A DNA stretch of 64,000 nucleotides from S34-282 sp034422075 (GTDB taxonomy: Bacteria > Chloroflexota > Dehalococcoidia > Lucifugimonadales > Australimonadaceae), in the NCBI GenBank assembly GCA_034422075.1, contig DAOUJX010000006.1, positions 1 through 64,000 of the forward strand, read 5' to 3'. The notes under the pieces are model-generated. The model did not search any database, was not told where the DNA came from, and saw only the letters and a list, made by a program, of their open reading frames with translations. Positions 51,900 through 61,556 of the stretch are shown piece after piece; position 1 is the first letter of the stretch; each line of letters begins with the position of its first letter. Position numbers and translations under genes: made by a program.

Positions 51900-53627
51900 C
51901 TACAGGACAGCCGCCCCCTCTATAGGACTGGATTCCATCCGGTGGAAGAGCGAGTCCCACCGGTAGGCCCGCAGGCCGGACAGCGCCAGGCGGGGAGACT
52001 CCGGTTCCCACAACGGCCGCCACGACCTTCGAAGTATCCCCGTGCGGTCCAGCACGGGGATACTCGATACCAGGATGGGCAGCGACATCCGGTTCATCCG
52101 GTCGACGGTGCGCACGTAGGTGTCCTCCACCTCCTCGGTACCCACCACGAACAGCGTGACGGGGAACGGCGGCTGGTCCTCGCCCGGTTCGTTCGACCAG
52201 TAGTAGCTTCTGTAGGGAAGCAGGCGGGCGATAACCCCCTGCGGATGCCGGGCGCGCAACTCATGCTCGAGGTAGAACGGTATCCCAAGTCCATCGGCGG
52301 TCATCTGACCCACGGCGTCGGGGGCGATGGCGGAGCGGCCCCAGTTGTAGGCCCGGTCGGAACGGGCGGTGGGAACGGACCACTCCAGTGCAGAACGCGG
52401 GGCGTCTCTGGTCTCTGCCTTAAGCTGCGAGAGGAACCAAGTGATGCCGTCGGCGTGCTTCGTCTGCCGCGCCCACGTCTCGATCCGGTGGCCCACGTGA
52501 CGGCGACGGCCCTGTCTGTCGGTGGTGAGGGCTGTGCTCCAGGCACCCCGCGTGGTCGGCAGCTCGGCGCGGTCCCGGTGCGTGACGTAGCGGATGCCCT
52601 CGTTGGACAGCGTGTAGCGGCTGTCCCCGCGTTTGCCCCGGCGCTCGATGAGGCCCCAGGTCTTCACAAGGCCGTGCAGAATCTGGCTGATTCTTCCTTT
52701 GGAAACACCAAGCCATAGAGCCAGGTGCTCGCGGGGGATCATCGGGTAGTCGGTGATGAGGTCCAGCGTGCGCTTCTCCGAAGGCGTGAGGCCGAAGGCC
52801 GGCGAGGCCTGCATCATCCGCTCGGGCCGGGGTAGGGAGGCGCGTTTGCGCTCTGGCGATGCCGCTCGACTTCCTCCGCCCCCGCTACGGCTCGCCTCGG
52901 CGATGACGCCCTCCAATGTGCGGTACCGCCCACCAATCAGGAACCAGGTACTCAGCCAGACGTGGCCGCCTCGTCTCTCCAGCGCCTCCCGCGACTCCAC
53001 GGCGACGAAGCAGCCCCGGAGGTCCCGCTGCTCGCAGAACTGCGCCGTCAACCGCTGCTCCCAGACGCTGGGAACGAGGACCAGGACCATGCCTGGGCGG
53101 CGCCGGTAGTCGTACTCCGCTATGGCCCTCAGCCGGTCGTAGAGCGACCTTCGGCGCAGGGCCAGACCCTGACGCACTACGCCGAAGCTGTCGCCGTCGT
53201 GCAGGGTGATGGTGGCGTCGAAGCGGCCACGGCGATGGAACTCCACGCGAGTGCGCAGCCGCCCGTCACCGCCGGGGGAAAGTGATGAGGCCAGGCGATA
53301 GACGGAAGCCGCGGCGTCCATCCGGCGTAACAGCAGCGTCAGCCACTCCCTCGACATCGGGTAGGCCCGCACGAAGTCCGAGGGCGTGTCGAAGCCCAGG
53401 ACCTCAGCGGCCTGCCTGATGCCCTTCGCCGTCAGGCAGTATCGACCGCTCGGCGGCAGGTGGGCGGTGCCGTGGATGACACGCTCGACTACGCCGACAT
53501 CCAGCAGGCCGGTCAGGTGGCGGTGGACGGTCGAGTGCGGCTCGCCGAGGATGAGCGCCAGCTCCGTCGATTCGACGAACGGCATCCGGCTGAGGAAATG
53601 AAGCAACTGTCGGTCGGTGAGGCGCAT
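51900..53627 (-). CDS. Replication-relaxation-family protein with winged helices
   Basis: A 575-aa soluble protein. It begins with a winged helix (about 1-60, ESTELALILGEPHSTVHRHL) of the type seen in replication-relaxation proteins of mobile elements; a second winged helix lies near residues 280-350 (LALWLGVSKGRISQILHGLV). Between and after them are restriction-endonuclease-like segments (VLVLVPSVWEQRL etc.). Such proteins are common on plasmids and integrative elements of Gram-positives. The repeats at 51642-51888 follow its 3' end. Confidence 0.65.
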   Translation of the reverse strand: MRLTDRQLLHFLSRMPFVESTELALILGEPHSTVHRHLTGLLDVGVVERVIHGTAHLPPSGRYCLTAKGIRQAAEVLGFDTPSDFVRAYPMSREWLTLLLRRMDAAASVYRLASSLSPGGDGRLRTRVEFHRRGRFDATITLHDGDSFGVVRQGLALRRRSLYDRLRAIAEYDYRRRPGMVLVLVPSVWEQRLTAQFCEQRDLRGCFVAVESREALERRGGHVWLSTWFLIGGRYRTLEGVIAEASRSGGGGSRAASPERKRASLPRPERMMQASPAFGLTPSEKRTLDLITDYPMIPREHLALWLGVSKGRISQILHGLVKTWGLIERRGKRGDSRYTLSNEGIRYVTHRDRAELPTTRGAWSTALTTDRQGRRRHVGHRIETWARQTKHADGITWFLSQLKAETRDAPRSALEWSVPTARSDRAYNWGRSAIAPDAVGQMTADGLGIPFYLEHELRARHPQGVIARLLPYRSYYWSNEPGEDQPPFPVTLFVVGTEEVEDTYVRTVDRMNRMSLPILVSSIPVLDRTGILRRSWRPLWEPESPRLALSGLRAYRWDSLFHRMESSPIEGAAVL

Positions 53628-53845
53628 AATCGGGTCCTAGTACCACGCTGCTCTGTATTCGGGCACTCGCTTTGGGCGGTAGTTGCCTAACTAGCCAATT
53701 GTCGTCAGGCAAGACGTCGCATGTAATGTCTCGCAAACCATTGTGCCGAAGGCAATTCTGTGCCAAATGCGAAGGGTAGTTGCCCATTAGCAGACATGCA
53801 CCATGAGCCCTGCCAGTGGTTGAAGGGGAGCACCGGGTCGATGGT

Positions 53846-54145
53846 CTACCTCGCTATGTCGTGCTGTCTCCAGTCGGGCACGTGCGCCGTCATGAGCGCC
53901 TTGAAGAGTTTCCCGTGGTTTGGAACTCGCAGGTGTAGTAACTCGTGTGCGATTACAAAGTTCTGGAATTCAACATCTTGATTGCCCAGATCGGCCGCGA
54001 GAGTGATCGTTCCAGCCGTCGAGCAGGAGCCCCACTTGCGGTTCATGCCCTGGACTCGCACGCGCGGTGCGGGTACGTGGAGGCGCTCCGCCCAATGCTC
54101 TACCCGTTGCCGCAGTGCCTCCGAACTGTCGTCACGCCTCGGCAT
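53846..54145 (-). CDS. YgjP-like M48-type metallopeptidase
   Basis: A 99-aa protein with NRKWGSCSTAGTITLAADLG and FVIAHELLHLRVPNHGKLF; HELLH plus downstream His forms the zinc site of the YgjP/DUF45 group. It overlaps the end of hsdR by 14 nt. Short proteins of this type are often found as accessory genes of type I restriction operons; role unknown. The usual N-terminal part of YgjP is missing, so only the catalytic part is present. Confidence 0.82.
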   Translation of the reverse strand: MPRRDDSSEALRQRVEHWAERLHVPAPRVRVQGMNRKWGSCSTAGTITLAADLGNQDVEFQNFVIAHELLHLRVPNHGKLFKALMTAHVPDWRQHDIAR

Positions 54146-57125
54146 CGGCGCCCCCGCCCAGTAGTATCTCTAGGGTCTGTTCCACGATCCGGCCCCGCTC
54201 ACGGCTCTCCACCTTCAATAGCGGGTTGTACAGCGAAGTCCTGAGCCGTCGGTGCTCGTCGGCGTTCACGGCGGCGTTGGGAAAGCGTTCCGCAAGCGCC
54301 TGCGCCTCTTCTGCGAACCCTATTGCGCCCACACCAGCGGCTTGGAGGGCAACGTCGTCCTTCAGCGTCCAGTACACCCCGAACGCTCTTGAAGGAAGTG
54401 TGCTGTCTCTCGCGGCGGCGGCGGCGGCTTCCTTGTCTTTGGCAAGAGCCTCAAGCATGTCCAATGCCGCGAGTCCAGTTGTCGTGCGCTCTTCAAGGTC
54501 CTTAAGCACGGACTCTGCGCGTTCCTTGAGAGGCCGCAGCACGGATTCTAGCCCCGGCTCGCTCTCTACCTCCGCTTGGAGGCCGCGCACCAGGTTGAAT
54601 ACCTTGGCCTCATCGGAACCGGACTCCTTCCGCATAGCAGCGAGGGTGCGAAGGTCGAAGGTCACGGATTTGGTCAGGTTGCCCAAGCCATGCATCGCTG
54701 CCGACTCTTCCACAAGCCTACGGGTCTTGTGAGCCAGATCCGCCACAAAGTCGGGGCGGTCGGCGTAGGCGTTGCGGACTACAGCGTAGAGCTGGGTGAG
54801 GCGCCTGAAAGTGTCGATGTGGTTGCGCAGCTCAGCCGATGGCGAGAGTATCTCCCAGAGCGCCTCTATCTCCTTGTAGGCTGAGAAGAGCTTCTTGCGA
54901 GCGTTGGGATCGAGGAAGCGCGTGTACACAATCTGCTCCAAGCGTGGGTCTGCGCTTCCTTCAGCGATGGCATGGGTTGCCTGCGCCCCGGCTACTTGGT
55001 CGCCATCCTCGCTGCCGAGATAGGTCGCCTTTGCTTCGGCGATCTTGTCCTGGAAGTCATGCATCAGCAGGTCAAGGCCCTCGATCACTCCGCTCACGTC
55101 GGAGGAATCGAACTGCAGCGCCTTTCTCAGCTCGCGCAGCACGCCCACGAAGTCCACGACAAGTCCGATGGGCTTGCTGTGACCTTCTCCGTCCACATAC
55201 GGTCGGTTTACGCGTGCGACGGCTTGAAGCAGTACGTGGTCGCGCATCGGCTTATCCAAGTACATGCAGTACAGCAGCGGCGCGTCGAAGCCGGTCAGCA
55301 GCTTATCAGTGACGATGAGTAGCTTCGGATCATCGTTCGCCTTCTTGAACATCAGGCGAACGTCCTTCTCCCGCTCCTCCGAAAGCTGAAGTCTGGCAAC
55401 CAGCGGCCGTTCCACAACATCATTGGCGTTCTCCGAGTACACCGGCTCGCTCCACTCGGGCGGAAGCAGCTTATCTAGTGCCTGCTTGTACTTTGCGCAG
55501 GCTTCCCGGTTTACTCCTACCAGGAACGCCTTGTAGCCCATCGGCAAGACGTTCTCCTGGAAGTGCTGCGCTACGAATGCTGCCACCTTCTCTATCCGGT
55601 CGTCGGCGGTGAGGAAAGTGCGCAAGCCTACGGCCCGGTCCAGCACGCGGTTGAGTTCGTCGATGTCGGTGACGCCTTCCATCTCGGCTAGGGCGAAGAA
55701 CTCCCGGTCGAGCTGGGCCGCGGGCACAGTCATCTCGCTGGGCGCCATCATGTGCCGGATGGGGAGGGTAGTCTCGTCCTTGATGGACTCGGCTATCGAA
55801 TACTTGTCCAGGTAGCCTTGCTCGTCGTCGGCGCCGAAAACCTTGAAGGTGCCCTCCCCGTGCTCCGTTCGTGCTATCGGCGTACCCGTGAAGCCGACAA
55901 TGGTCGAGTTGGGCAGCGCGGCCATGAGGTATGTGCCAAGTTCCCTAGCCACGGAGCGGTGGGCCTCGTCGATGAACACGTAGATGTTGTCGCGGGAGTT
56001 GGCGTCCTTCTCGATGCCCTCGAATTTGTGAATCATCGAGATGATCAGTCCTCTCCTATCGGTAGCGAGCAACTCTCGCAGCGCTTCCTTCGAGCCGGCG
56101 CGCCAGATGGCGATGTCCTGCTGCTGCATCTCGCCCAGCAGCCGCTCGACCCAGCCCGCAAGCTGACCTTCCAGCTCCGTACGGTCCACCACGACCACCA
56201 CCGTCGGGTTGCGGTACTCCTCCTTGGCCTCTAGAACCAGCCGGGCGGCGGTGAGCAGGGTGAAGGTTTTGCCTGCTCCCTGCGTGTGCCAGACGAGGCC
56301 CCGGCGCTTCACTGGCTCGGCGCAACGCTCGACGATGCGATCCACGGCCCGGCGTTGGTGCTGCCTTAGCACGGTCTTCCGCATCTCGCCGTCCTCCACG
56401 TAGAAGAGGACCCAATCCCTTAGTGTGCGCAGGAAGTCTGTCGGCTCGAAGAAGGACTGGACGGCGAAGCGGTAGCTCTCTTCCTGGGTCTCCTTCCACC
56501 GGGCCATGAAGCGGCGCGACAGGTTCCAGGTGGCGCCGTACCAGTAGTCGAGCAGGTGTGTCACGTTGAAGAGCTGTGCCGCGCCCATCAGCTCGGGCGT
56601 CTCGACCTCGTAGCGGCGCAGCTGTGTGACGCCCCGCTCGATGGCGTCGGCGTCCGTCGGGTTCTTGTGCTCGACGATGGCGACCGGTACGCCGTTGACC
56701 ACGAACATAACGTCGGCGCGGTTGCCCTTGCGGGCCGGCGGCTTGAGCCGCCACTCCCAGGTCACGTGCAGGACGTTAGTCGACACATCGTCGAAGTCGA
56801 CCAGTCTGACCTGTCGGTGCCGCTCTTCGGCCTCGTCATACCACTGCCGCTCGCCTCGCAGCCAGGCCAGCATCTGGCGGTTGCCTTCAATGGTCGGCGG
56901 AAGCGCTTGGAGGTTCTCGACCACTGAGCGGATGACGTTGTCCGTCATCCAGGGGTTGAATCGGCGGAGTGCCTCCTCGACCTCGCCGCGAAACAGCAGT
57001 CCGGCTTCGCCCCCTCGCATAGCTAGGGCATTCTTGGGGGAAAGCGGCGTCCAGCCGACCTCCGCCGCGTGGCGGATCATCGGGAACTGGACACTGCCTG
57101 CTTCGGTTACGTTGAGTTCAGTCAT
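54132..57125 (-). CDS. hsdR: Type I restriction enzyme R subunit
   Basis: A 997-aa motor/nuclease subunit. The N-terminal nuclease region contains VMFVVNGVPVAIVEHKNPTD (PD-ExK, with E-x-K); Walker A is WHTQGAGKTFTLLTA, DEAH is FIDEAHRSVA, VGFTGTP (motif III) and SKLLIVTDKLLTGFDAP-like LLIVTDKLLTGFDAP (motif V/VI) follow. It is intact by eye. It lies after an AlbA_2 gene in the minus-strand operon that starts with hsdM and hsdS. Confidence 0.95.
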   Translation of the reverse strand: MTELNVTEAGSVQFPMIRHAAEVGWTPLSPKNALAMRGGEAGLLFRGEVEEALRRFNPWMTDNVIRSVVENLQALPPTIEGNRQMLAWLRGERQWYDEAEERHRQVRLVDFDDVSTNVLHVTWEWRLKPPARKGNRADVMFVVNGVPVAIVEHKNPTDADAIERGVTQLRRYEVETPELMGAAQLFNVTHLLDYWYGATWNLSRRFMARWKETQEESYRFAVQSFFEPTDFLRTLRDWVLFYVEDGEMRKTVLRQHQRRAVDRIVERCAEPVKRRGLVWHTQGAGKTFTLLTAARLVLEAKEEYRNPTVVVVVDRTELEGQLAGWVERLLGEMQQQDIAIWRAGSKEALRELLATDRRGLIISMIHKFEGIEKDANSRDNIYVFIDEAHRSVARELGTYLMAALPNSTIVGFTGTPIARTEHGEGTFKVFGADDEQGYLDKYSIAESIKDETTLPIRHMMAPSEMTVPAAQLDREFFALAEMEGVTDIDELNRVLDRAVGLRTFLTADDRIEKVAAFVAQHFQENVLPMGYKAFLVGVNREACAKYKQALDKLLPPEWSEPVYSENANDVVERPLVARLQLSEEREKDVRLMFKKANDDPKLLIVTDKLLTGFDAPLLYCMYLDKPMRDHVLLQAVARVNRPYVDGEGHSKPIGLVVDFVGVLRELRKALQFDSSDVSGVIEGLDLLMHDFQDKIAEAKATYLGSEDGDQVAGAQATHAIAEGSADPRLEQIVYTRFLDPNARKKLFSAYKEIEALWEILSPSAELRNHIDTFRRLTQLYAVVRNAYADRPDFVADLAHKTRRLVEESAAMHGLGNLTKSVTFDLRTLAAMRKESGSDEAKVFNLVRGLQAEVESEPGLESVLRPLKERAESVLKDLEERTTTGLAALDMLEALAKDKEAAAAAARDSTLPSRAFGVYWTLKDDVALQAAGVGAIGFAEEAQALAERFPNAAVNADEHRRLRTSLYNPLLKVESRERGRIVEQTLEILLGGGADAEA

Positions 57126-57139
57126 AGCTTGCTCTTGAC

Positions 57140-57262
57140 ACCCTGGGAGTGGGGCCCGTCCGATAACGCCCCCATCGTGCCCCTATCTCGCCCCCAGTAA
57201 TGCTGCTTGATGACGCCTATATCTCGCTCCTATCGCGCTCCCATCGCACCCCTATCTCGCCC
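57140..57262 (-). repeat. Short G-rich tandem repeats at the 3' end of the AlbA_2 gene
   Basis: On the minus strand, units like GCGAGATAGGG, GTGCGATGGGA, GCGCGATAGGA (about 11 bp) run across 57230-57262, and another set near 57150-57194. They cover the stop of the upstream gene (RDRGAMGAR) and the spacer to hsdR. Slippage here could alter the tail of that protein or the spacing. Confidence 0.5.
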
Positions 57263-58657
57263 CCGCCTCCAGCGGGTCAACGGCCCGCGCTTCGTAGACA
57301 AGACTAGACCTTGTTTCCTCAACTCCTCCAGCGCCCTCCGTACCTGACGCTCGCTGACGCCATGACCCAAACGTGCGCGAACCTCGCGGCGAGTCAAGCC
57401 CTCCTCCGCACCGTCTAGCAGGGCAAGAATCGTCTCGCGTCTTCCTTCAGGATCGCTTACGTCTCTGGTGATAGGCCGAGGGACGCACTGGCTGTGCCGG
57501 AATCGCACGGTGACGGCTCCCCCCTCGTCGTCTATCTCCGGGACCGGGAGTCCCGCCCTGCTCGCCATATCCGCCATCTTGAGCGTTCCGCTGCCCCACT
57601 CCTCAATGATCCCGCGACGGTAGAAGGTACGGGCGATCAACGGGTTCCATGGCCGTGACTCGTGCGGTACGAACAGCTTCTCCGGCGTTAGGCCGAAGTG
57701 CAGAGAACCGGAGGAGGTAATCTCCAAGCGGTCGTCGTAGACTGCTATGCCGACCGAACCGCCTCCAATGGAGTAGTCGCGATGGCACAGAGCGTTCGCT
57801 AGCGCCTCTCGTGTGGCCAGAGGTGGATACAGGGGCTCGTCGATGCGCTCGAATCTGCCCTGCTCGAACCGCCCGGCGATGGGCAGGGTGTCGCGTAGGA
57901 AGCGCTCCGCGTTCGTGAGAAGCGTGAACGCGTTGCCGTTGAACTGGCGATTGTCCAGAAACTCCTTCCTCTCCGTTCCACGAAAGCGTGCGACTCGCAA
58001 CAGGCACTGCGGCATCTCAAATTCAAGCCGCTCTGTACTGCCGAACAGCGCCGCTGCAGCCCGAAGCAGCACGCCGTCGCGCAGAAGCCCGAGCCCGCGC
58101 AGCAGGTCGGAGGCCTCGCTGCTTACAGGCTCTTCAAGCCGCCCGCGCCGGACAGCCTCGGCAACCGTCCGCCGAATCTCCGCCACGTCGAGGTCGTCGA
58201 TAGACCACCCGGAGGCGGGTTGGTTCTCCCAGCGTTGCTCGCTATGCAGCCGCTCGAAGAGCACCCGGTTGTACTCTTCGGCGGACATAGCCAGCGTGGT
58301 GTTCCCGACGCGGCGGTAGGCGGTGCCACGGTAGCTATATGGCCTTGATGCACCCTGGCCAGTGCTGACGACGATGATTTCACGGCCATCGTCCGTGGGG
58401 AGCCGCTCGATCTCTGGAAACGCCGGGGGATCGATTCTCTGAAGCTCGGCGCTCAACTCCTCGATAGTGTGCTCGCTGACCTGTTGCCCAGTTGTTACCC
58501 CGTCTGGCCTCACGCCGAACAGCACTTGTCCGCCGCGCTGGTTCAGAAAAGCGCACATCGTCGCGGCAGCCTCCCGGCGCGTCCCTGTCGTCTCCTTGAA
58601 CTCTAGTGTCTCGGATTCACCGGATGCGGCTAGCGCTGTGATGTGTTCAATGCTCAT
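57230..58657 (-). CDS. AlbA_2/Schlafen-like ATP-binding transcriptional regulator
   Basis: A 475-aa protein. The N-terminal AlbA_2 domain begins at ESETLEFKETTGTRREAAAT and continues to GGQVLFGVRPDG; a HATPase_c_4 type region follows (LANALCHRDYSIGGGSVGIA, then GTLKMADMASRAGLP), and a winged helix ends it (LTRREVRARLGHGVSERQVR). Proteins of this type are frequent between hsd genes. It lies after the AAA ATPase and before hsdR. Its role is unclear (regulator or defence factor). Confidence 0.88.
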   Translation of the reverse strand: MSIEHITALAASGESETLEFKETTGTRREAAATMCAFLNQRGGQVLFGVRPDGVTTGQQVSEHTIEELSAELQRIDPPAFPEIERLPTDDGREIIVVSTGQGASRPYSYRGTAYRRVGNTTLAMSAEEYNRVLFERLHSEQRWENQPASGWSIDDLDVAEIRRTVAEAVRRGRLEEPVSSEASDLLRGLGLLRDGVLLRAAAALFGSTERLEFEMPQCLLRVARFRGTERKEFLDNRQFNGNAFTLLTNAERFLRDTLPIAGRFEQGRFERIDEPLYPPLATREALANALCHRDYSIGGGSVGIAVYDDRLEITSSGSLHFGLTPEKLFVPHESRPWNPLIARTFYRRGIIEEWGSGTLKMADMASRAGLPVPEIDDEGGAVTVRFRHSQCVPRPITRDVSDPEGRRETILALLDGAEEGLTRREVRARLGHGVSERQVRRALEELRKQGLVLSTKRGPLTRWRRGRDRGAMGAR

Positions 58658-58671
58658 ATGTGGCGCGCTTC

Positions 58672-60261
58672 CTACCCGAAAATGTCATGCTTCAGTTCCT
58701 CGTACACTGCCATTCCAGGCTTGACCAGTGGAGCGAGGGTGTCGCGCATAAATGTCTTAGTGTCGTTTCCAGGATTTGCAAGGTTCAACATCTGCTTGCA
58801 GGCGACGTAAATCTCGCCACTTGCGGGCTTAAGGTCATCTGTGGCGTCGTCCGGCCTCGCGGTACGGATGCTTTCCTTCATTGAGAGAAGTCCCTCAATC
58901 ATGCCGCCTTGATCTGTAGATTCTGCGAGGGCGTACAGAACCTGGTCATCAAATAAATAGGATTCCAGATTGCGGCGCGAGATCACCCTAACACCAGTCT
59001 CCCTCAACTCCGCGACTTCTTCAGGAGACCTGGCGTCTCGGTCAATGAGTCTTAGGACTTCGGTACCCTGGGTCAGTACCCCAAGTACATATGCGATGCC
59101 CCGTTTGTCCTCAACAACTTCCCCAGCGTTCCCACCAGGGACAAATTGTGTCTCGGGCAACTCATCCTCGAAAATGCGTTCAAGACAACGCGCATCGTGA
59201 GAGTAATTGTTCCCGGCATTCCTGTTCCTCGGCTCGCCTTCACATATCACCACTCGCTCAGGTGCAACAAGTGCCGCCAAGTCGCCAATTGCAACCTCAT
59301 AATTGGTGTTCCAGAATACACGGTCTGGGATGGTGGGTTCGATTACCACCGTCTCATCAAAGTTCCTTCCATCAAAGTCAAGAAACACGACGCTGCCCGG
59401 GCTGGTGGCTTCAATGTCTCTCGCTCGGCGCATCATTCCGATAGAGTGTGTCGCCAGCATCAACTGGCAGCTCTCGGGGACGAGTTCATAGAATACCGAC
59501 AAGAGTTCAGCCTGTAAGCGTGCATGCATGTGTGCCTCAGGTTCGTCAATGCAAAACATCGTATCGTCGTAAGCACGCTTTGCCACAACGAAGTCCAGCA
59601 CCAAGTCGAACACTGCCTTTTCGCCGCCAGATAGGTTCTTGAAGGAGAAACCTTTACTCGCGCCTTTGGTAAAACGGAATGTCCCATCTTCTAACGGATT
59701 CCCAAGGCTATTGAGTTCAATGTCCGGGAAAAGCCTGGAGAAGGCCACTTTGATATCTCCAATGACCGATTCTTTGAATGCATCTAGAGTCACTGATCCA
59801 TCCTCAGGATCAAAGACATCCTCAATTGCCTGACTCACAAGGCGCTGAAAGTTCTTGGCAACAGCCCCGTCGTTATCGATCATGCGTGGTGCTCGTATTT
59901 CGTTCAGTGGGTCTCCAACTCGTTGGAGATTGTGTACCTGAAACTCAGGATCGTTCCTGTAAGCCGACCTTATGAAGAAGGATTTCTTAGTATCAGAGAC
60001 CGGGACATGAAACTCCACTTGGACATCATTCCGCCACTGTTCATGACCAGTGGAGCCAGCTTTGACGTGGTAATCCGTTTCCCACACCCGATGTTTCCTC
60101 GAAGTCCATCCGTGCCACGTAAGAAGCGCATCGAAGAAGGATGACTTGCCACTGCCGTTTGGTCCGGCAAGCATGATGAGGCGCGCCGTTTGCGGAATAC
60201 CCTGGAGGGTCAGGTCTGTGAAACGCTTGAAGTCCTTGATAACAGCACTCTTGAATCTCAC
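58672..60261 (-). CDS. AAA (ABC-like/OLD-like) ATPase with C-terminal TOPRIM-like region
   Basis: A 529-aa protein. Walker A is LAGPNGSGKSSFFDALL, ABC signature-like NLSGGEKAVFDLVLDF, Walker B MFCIDEPEAHMHARL and LATHSIGMMRRA. The C-terminal part has RVVICEGEP (acidic), VLRLIDRDARSPEE (DxD) and RRNLESYLFDDQVL, the pattern of TOPRIM/DUF4435 regions seen in OLD- and PARIS-type defence proteins. The GTG start overlaps the hsdS stop (GTGA). Placed inside a type I RM operon, it may guard the cell when the RM system is blocked; that role is inferred. Confidence 0.8.
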   Translation of the reverse strand: MRFKSAVIKDFKRFTDLTLQGIPQTARLIMLAGPNGSGKSSFFDALLTWHGWTSRKHRVWETDYHVKAGSTGHEQWRNDVQVEFHVPVSDTKKSFFIRSAYRNDPEFQVHNLQRVGDPLNEIRAPRMIDNDGAVAKNFQRLVSQAIEDVFDPEDGSVTLDAFKESVIGDIKVAFSRLFPDIELNSLGNPLEDGTFRFTKGASKGFSFKNLSGGEKAVFDLVLDFVVAKRAYDDTMFCIDEPEAHMHARLQAELLSVFYELVPESCQLMLATHSIGMMRRARDIEATSPGSVVFLDFDGRNFDETVVIEPTIPDRVFWNTNYEVAIGDLAALVAPERVVICEGEPRNRNAGNNYSHDARCLERIFEDELPETQFVPGGNAGEVVEDKRGIAYVLGVLTQGTEVLRLIDRDARSPEEVAELRETGVRVISRRNLESYLFDDQVLYALAESTDQGGMIEGLLSMKESIRTARPDDATDDLKPASGEIYVACKQMLNLANPGNDTKTFMRDTLAPLVKPGMAVYEELKHDIFG

Positions 60262-61556
60262 ACAGGTTCTCCTGTTGGTTTAGGTTGAACAGTGTCCCCA
60301 CTTCCGTCATCTCGCTTCTCCCCAAGGCAAAACTCCCCCACCCGTACCTCTCCCGTCATCAACTTGTGCAGGAGTGTCTTGAACAGCTCCTCCAGCACGG
60401 CGCGCTTCCTCCGATGCAGGTCTGTCTTGCGGTCAATAACGTCGAGGATGGCAACGATCTCTCGCTGCTCATCTATCGGTGGTGTGGGGACCGTCTGCTC
60501 TTTGACCATGCGATCGGTCACCGCCGGGTAGCTTGCGCCGGTTTCGATCTCGGCGAGTTGATTGACGAACTGGTCACGCTGGACAAGGTAGTAGATGAAC
60601 CTGTCTACCACCTTCTTCGCGTCACGGCGGAGGACACAGAAAGCAGTCGAACATACATGGTTGTCCAACTCCTTTGGGACGATGGCGGTGCGAAGCAGCG
60701 TTGGTCTTACGGTCGCAAAGATTACATCGTCAGAAAAGATTTGCTTCCTCGCACGGCCAGGCGCTTCTTTGAGTATGTGTTGGGACGTTGTTTCGATTTG
60801 TAGGTAGTCGCGAGAGATAGACGAGACATCCACGTATTCGATTGTCCGGTCACCTTCGGACCGCAGATCAACCGAATCAGTGGACTCGCAGAGTGCGCCT
60901 AGGGACGATGTCCCCCACCCCAATGGCATCGGTCCGATCTCGGTCTCCTTCTGCGGCTCGCCCCGGAGGCCACGGGTGAACAGGGTTTGCATCGCAGCGC
61001 GCTTCAAGTCCTGTGCGACAGCAACGCTCCGGCCTTGTGCTTTTATCGCTTCGCGTACCTGACCGAGTGCAGCACTGATCGCCTGCTGCTCGTCATGCGG
61101 CGGCTGGGGCACGTCTAGCCCTGCCAGACGGCTGCGTGACAGGTTCGGTATCGTCGTCTTGTTGCCCGCACCCTCGAAGATACCGAGCTGTGTAAAAGCG
61201 GATTGCAGGAAAAACACATAGAAATGTGGCTCGACGTTGGGATCAATTGGCCGGAGTCGGTGCAAGTGGTTCTGGAACGACATCGTTTCCACTTCGCCAT
61301 TCCAGATCGCCGCCCTTCCTATCTCACCGCCCTCGCAGACCAACAGGTCGCCTTGCCTCAGCAGCTTGGCAGGCAGCTCGTGCCCTGGGATCGACATCTC
61401 GTCAATAGACGACAGGTCGACCTCGTCCCAGAGCACGTTGGATGTTCGCAGGAATGGCGTCTTGTCAAGGCCGTTGCGAGCGGCGGCGGACATCGTCTTG
61501 CCCGCGCCTATCTCGAAAAGCTCCCCAAGGGGACGCCATGTCCACGCTTCGCTCAT
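60258..61556 (-). CDS. hsdS: Type I restriction enzyme S subunit
   Basis: A 432-aa specificity subunit with two target-recognition domains: the first in WRPLGELFEIGAGKT (about 5-185) and the second in GWGTSSLGALCES (about 210-400). Conserved coiled spacers lie at about 155-200 (DEQQAISAALGQVREAIKAQ) and at the end (PPIDEQREIVAILDVIDRKT). It overlaps hsdM by 4 nt and the ATPase by 4 nt. It sets the recognised sequence, which cannot be read here. Confidence 0.95.
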   Translation of the reverse strand: MSEAWTWRPLGELFEIGAGKTMSAAARNGLDKTPFLRTSNVLWDEVDLSSIDEMSIPGHELPAKLLRQGDLLVCEGGEIGRAAIWNGEVETMSFQNHLHRLRPIDPNVEPHFYVFFLQSAFTQLGIFEGAGNKTTIPNLSRSRLAGLDVPQPPHDEQQAISAALGQVREAIKAQGRSVAVAQDLKRAAMQTLFTRGLRGEPQKETEIGPMPLGWGTSSLGALCESTDSVDLRSEGDRTIEYVDVSSISRDYLQIETTSQHILKEAPGRARKQIFSDDVIFATVRPTLLRTAIVPKELDNHVCSTAFCVLRRDAKKVVDRFIYYLVQRDQFVNQLAEIETGASYPAVTDRMVKEQTVPTPPIDEQREIVAILDVIDRKTDLHRRKRAVLEELFKTLLHKLMTGEVRVGEFCLGEKRDDGSGDTVQPKPTGEPV

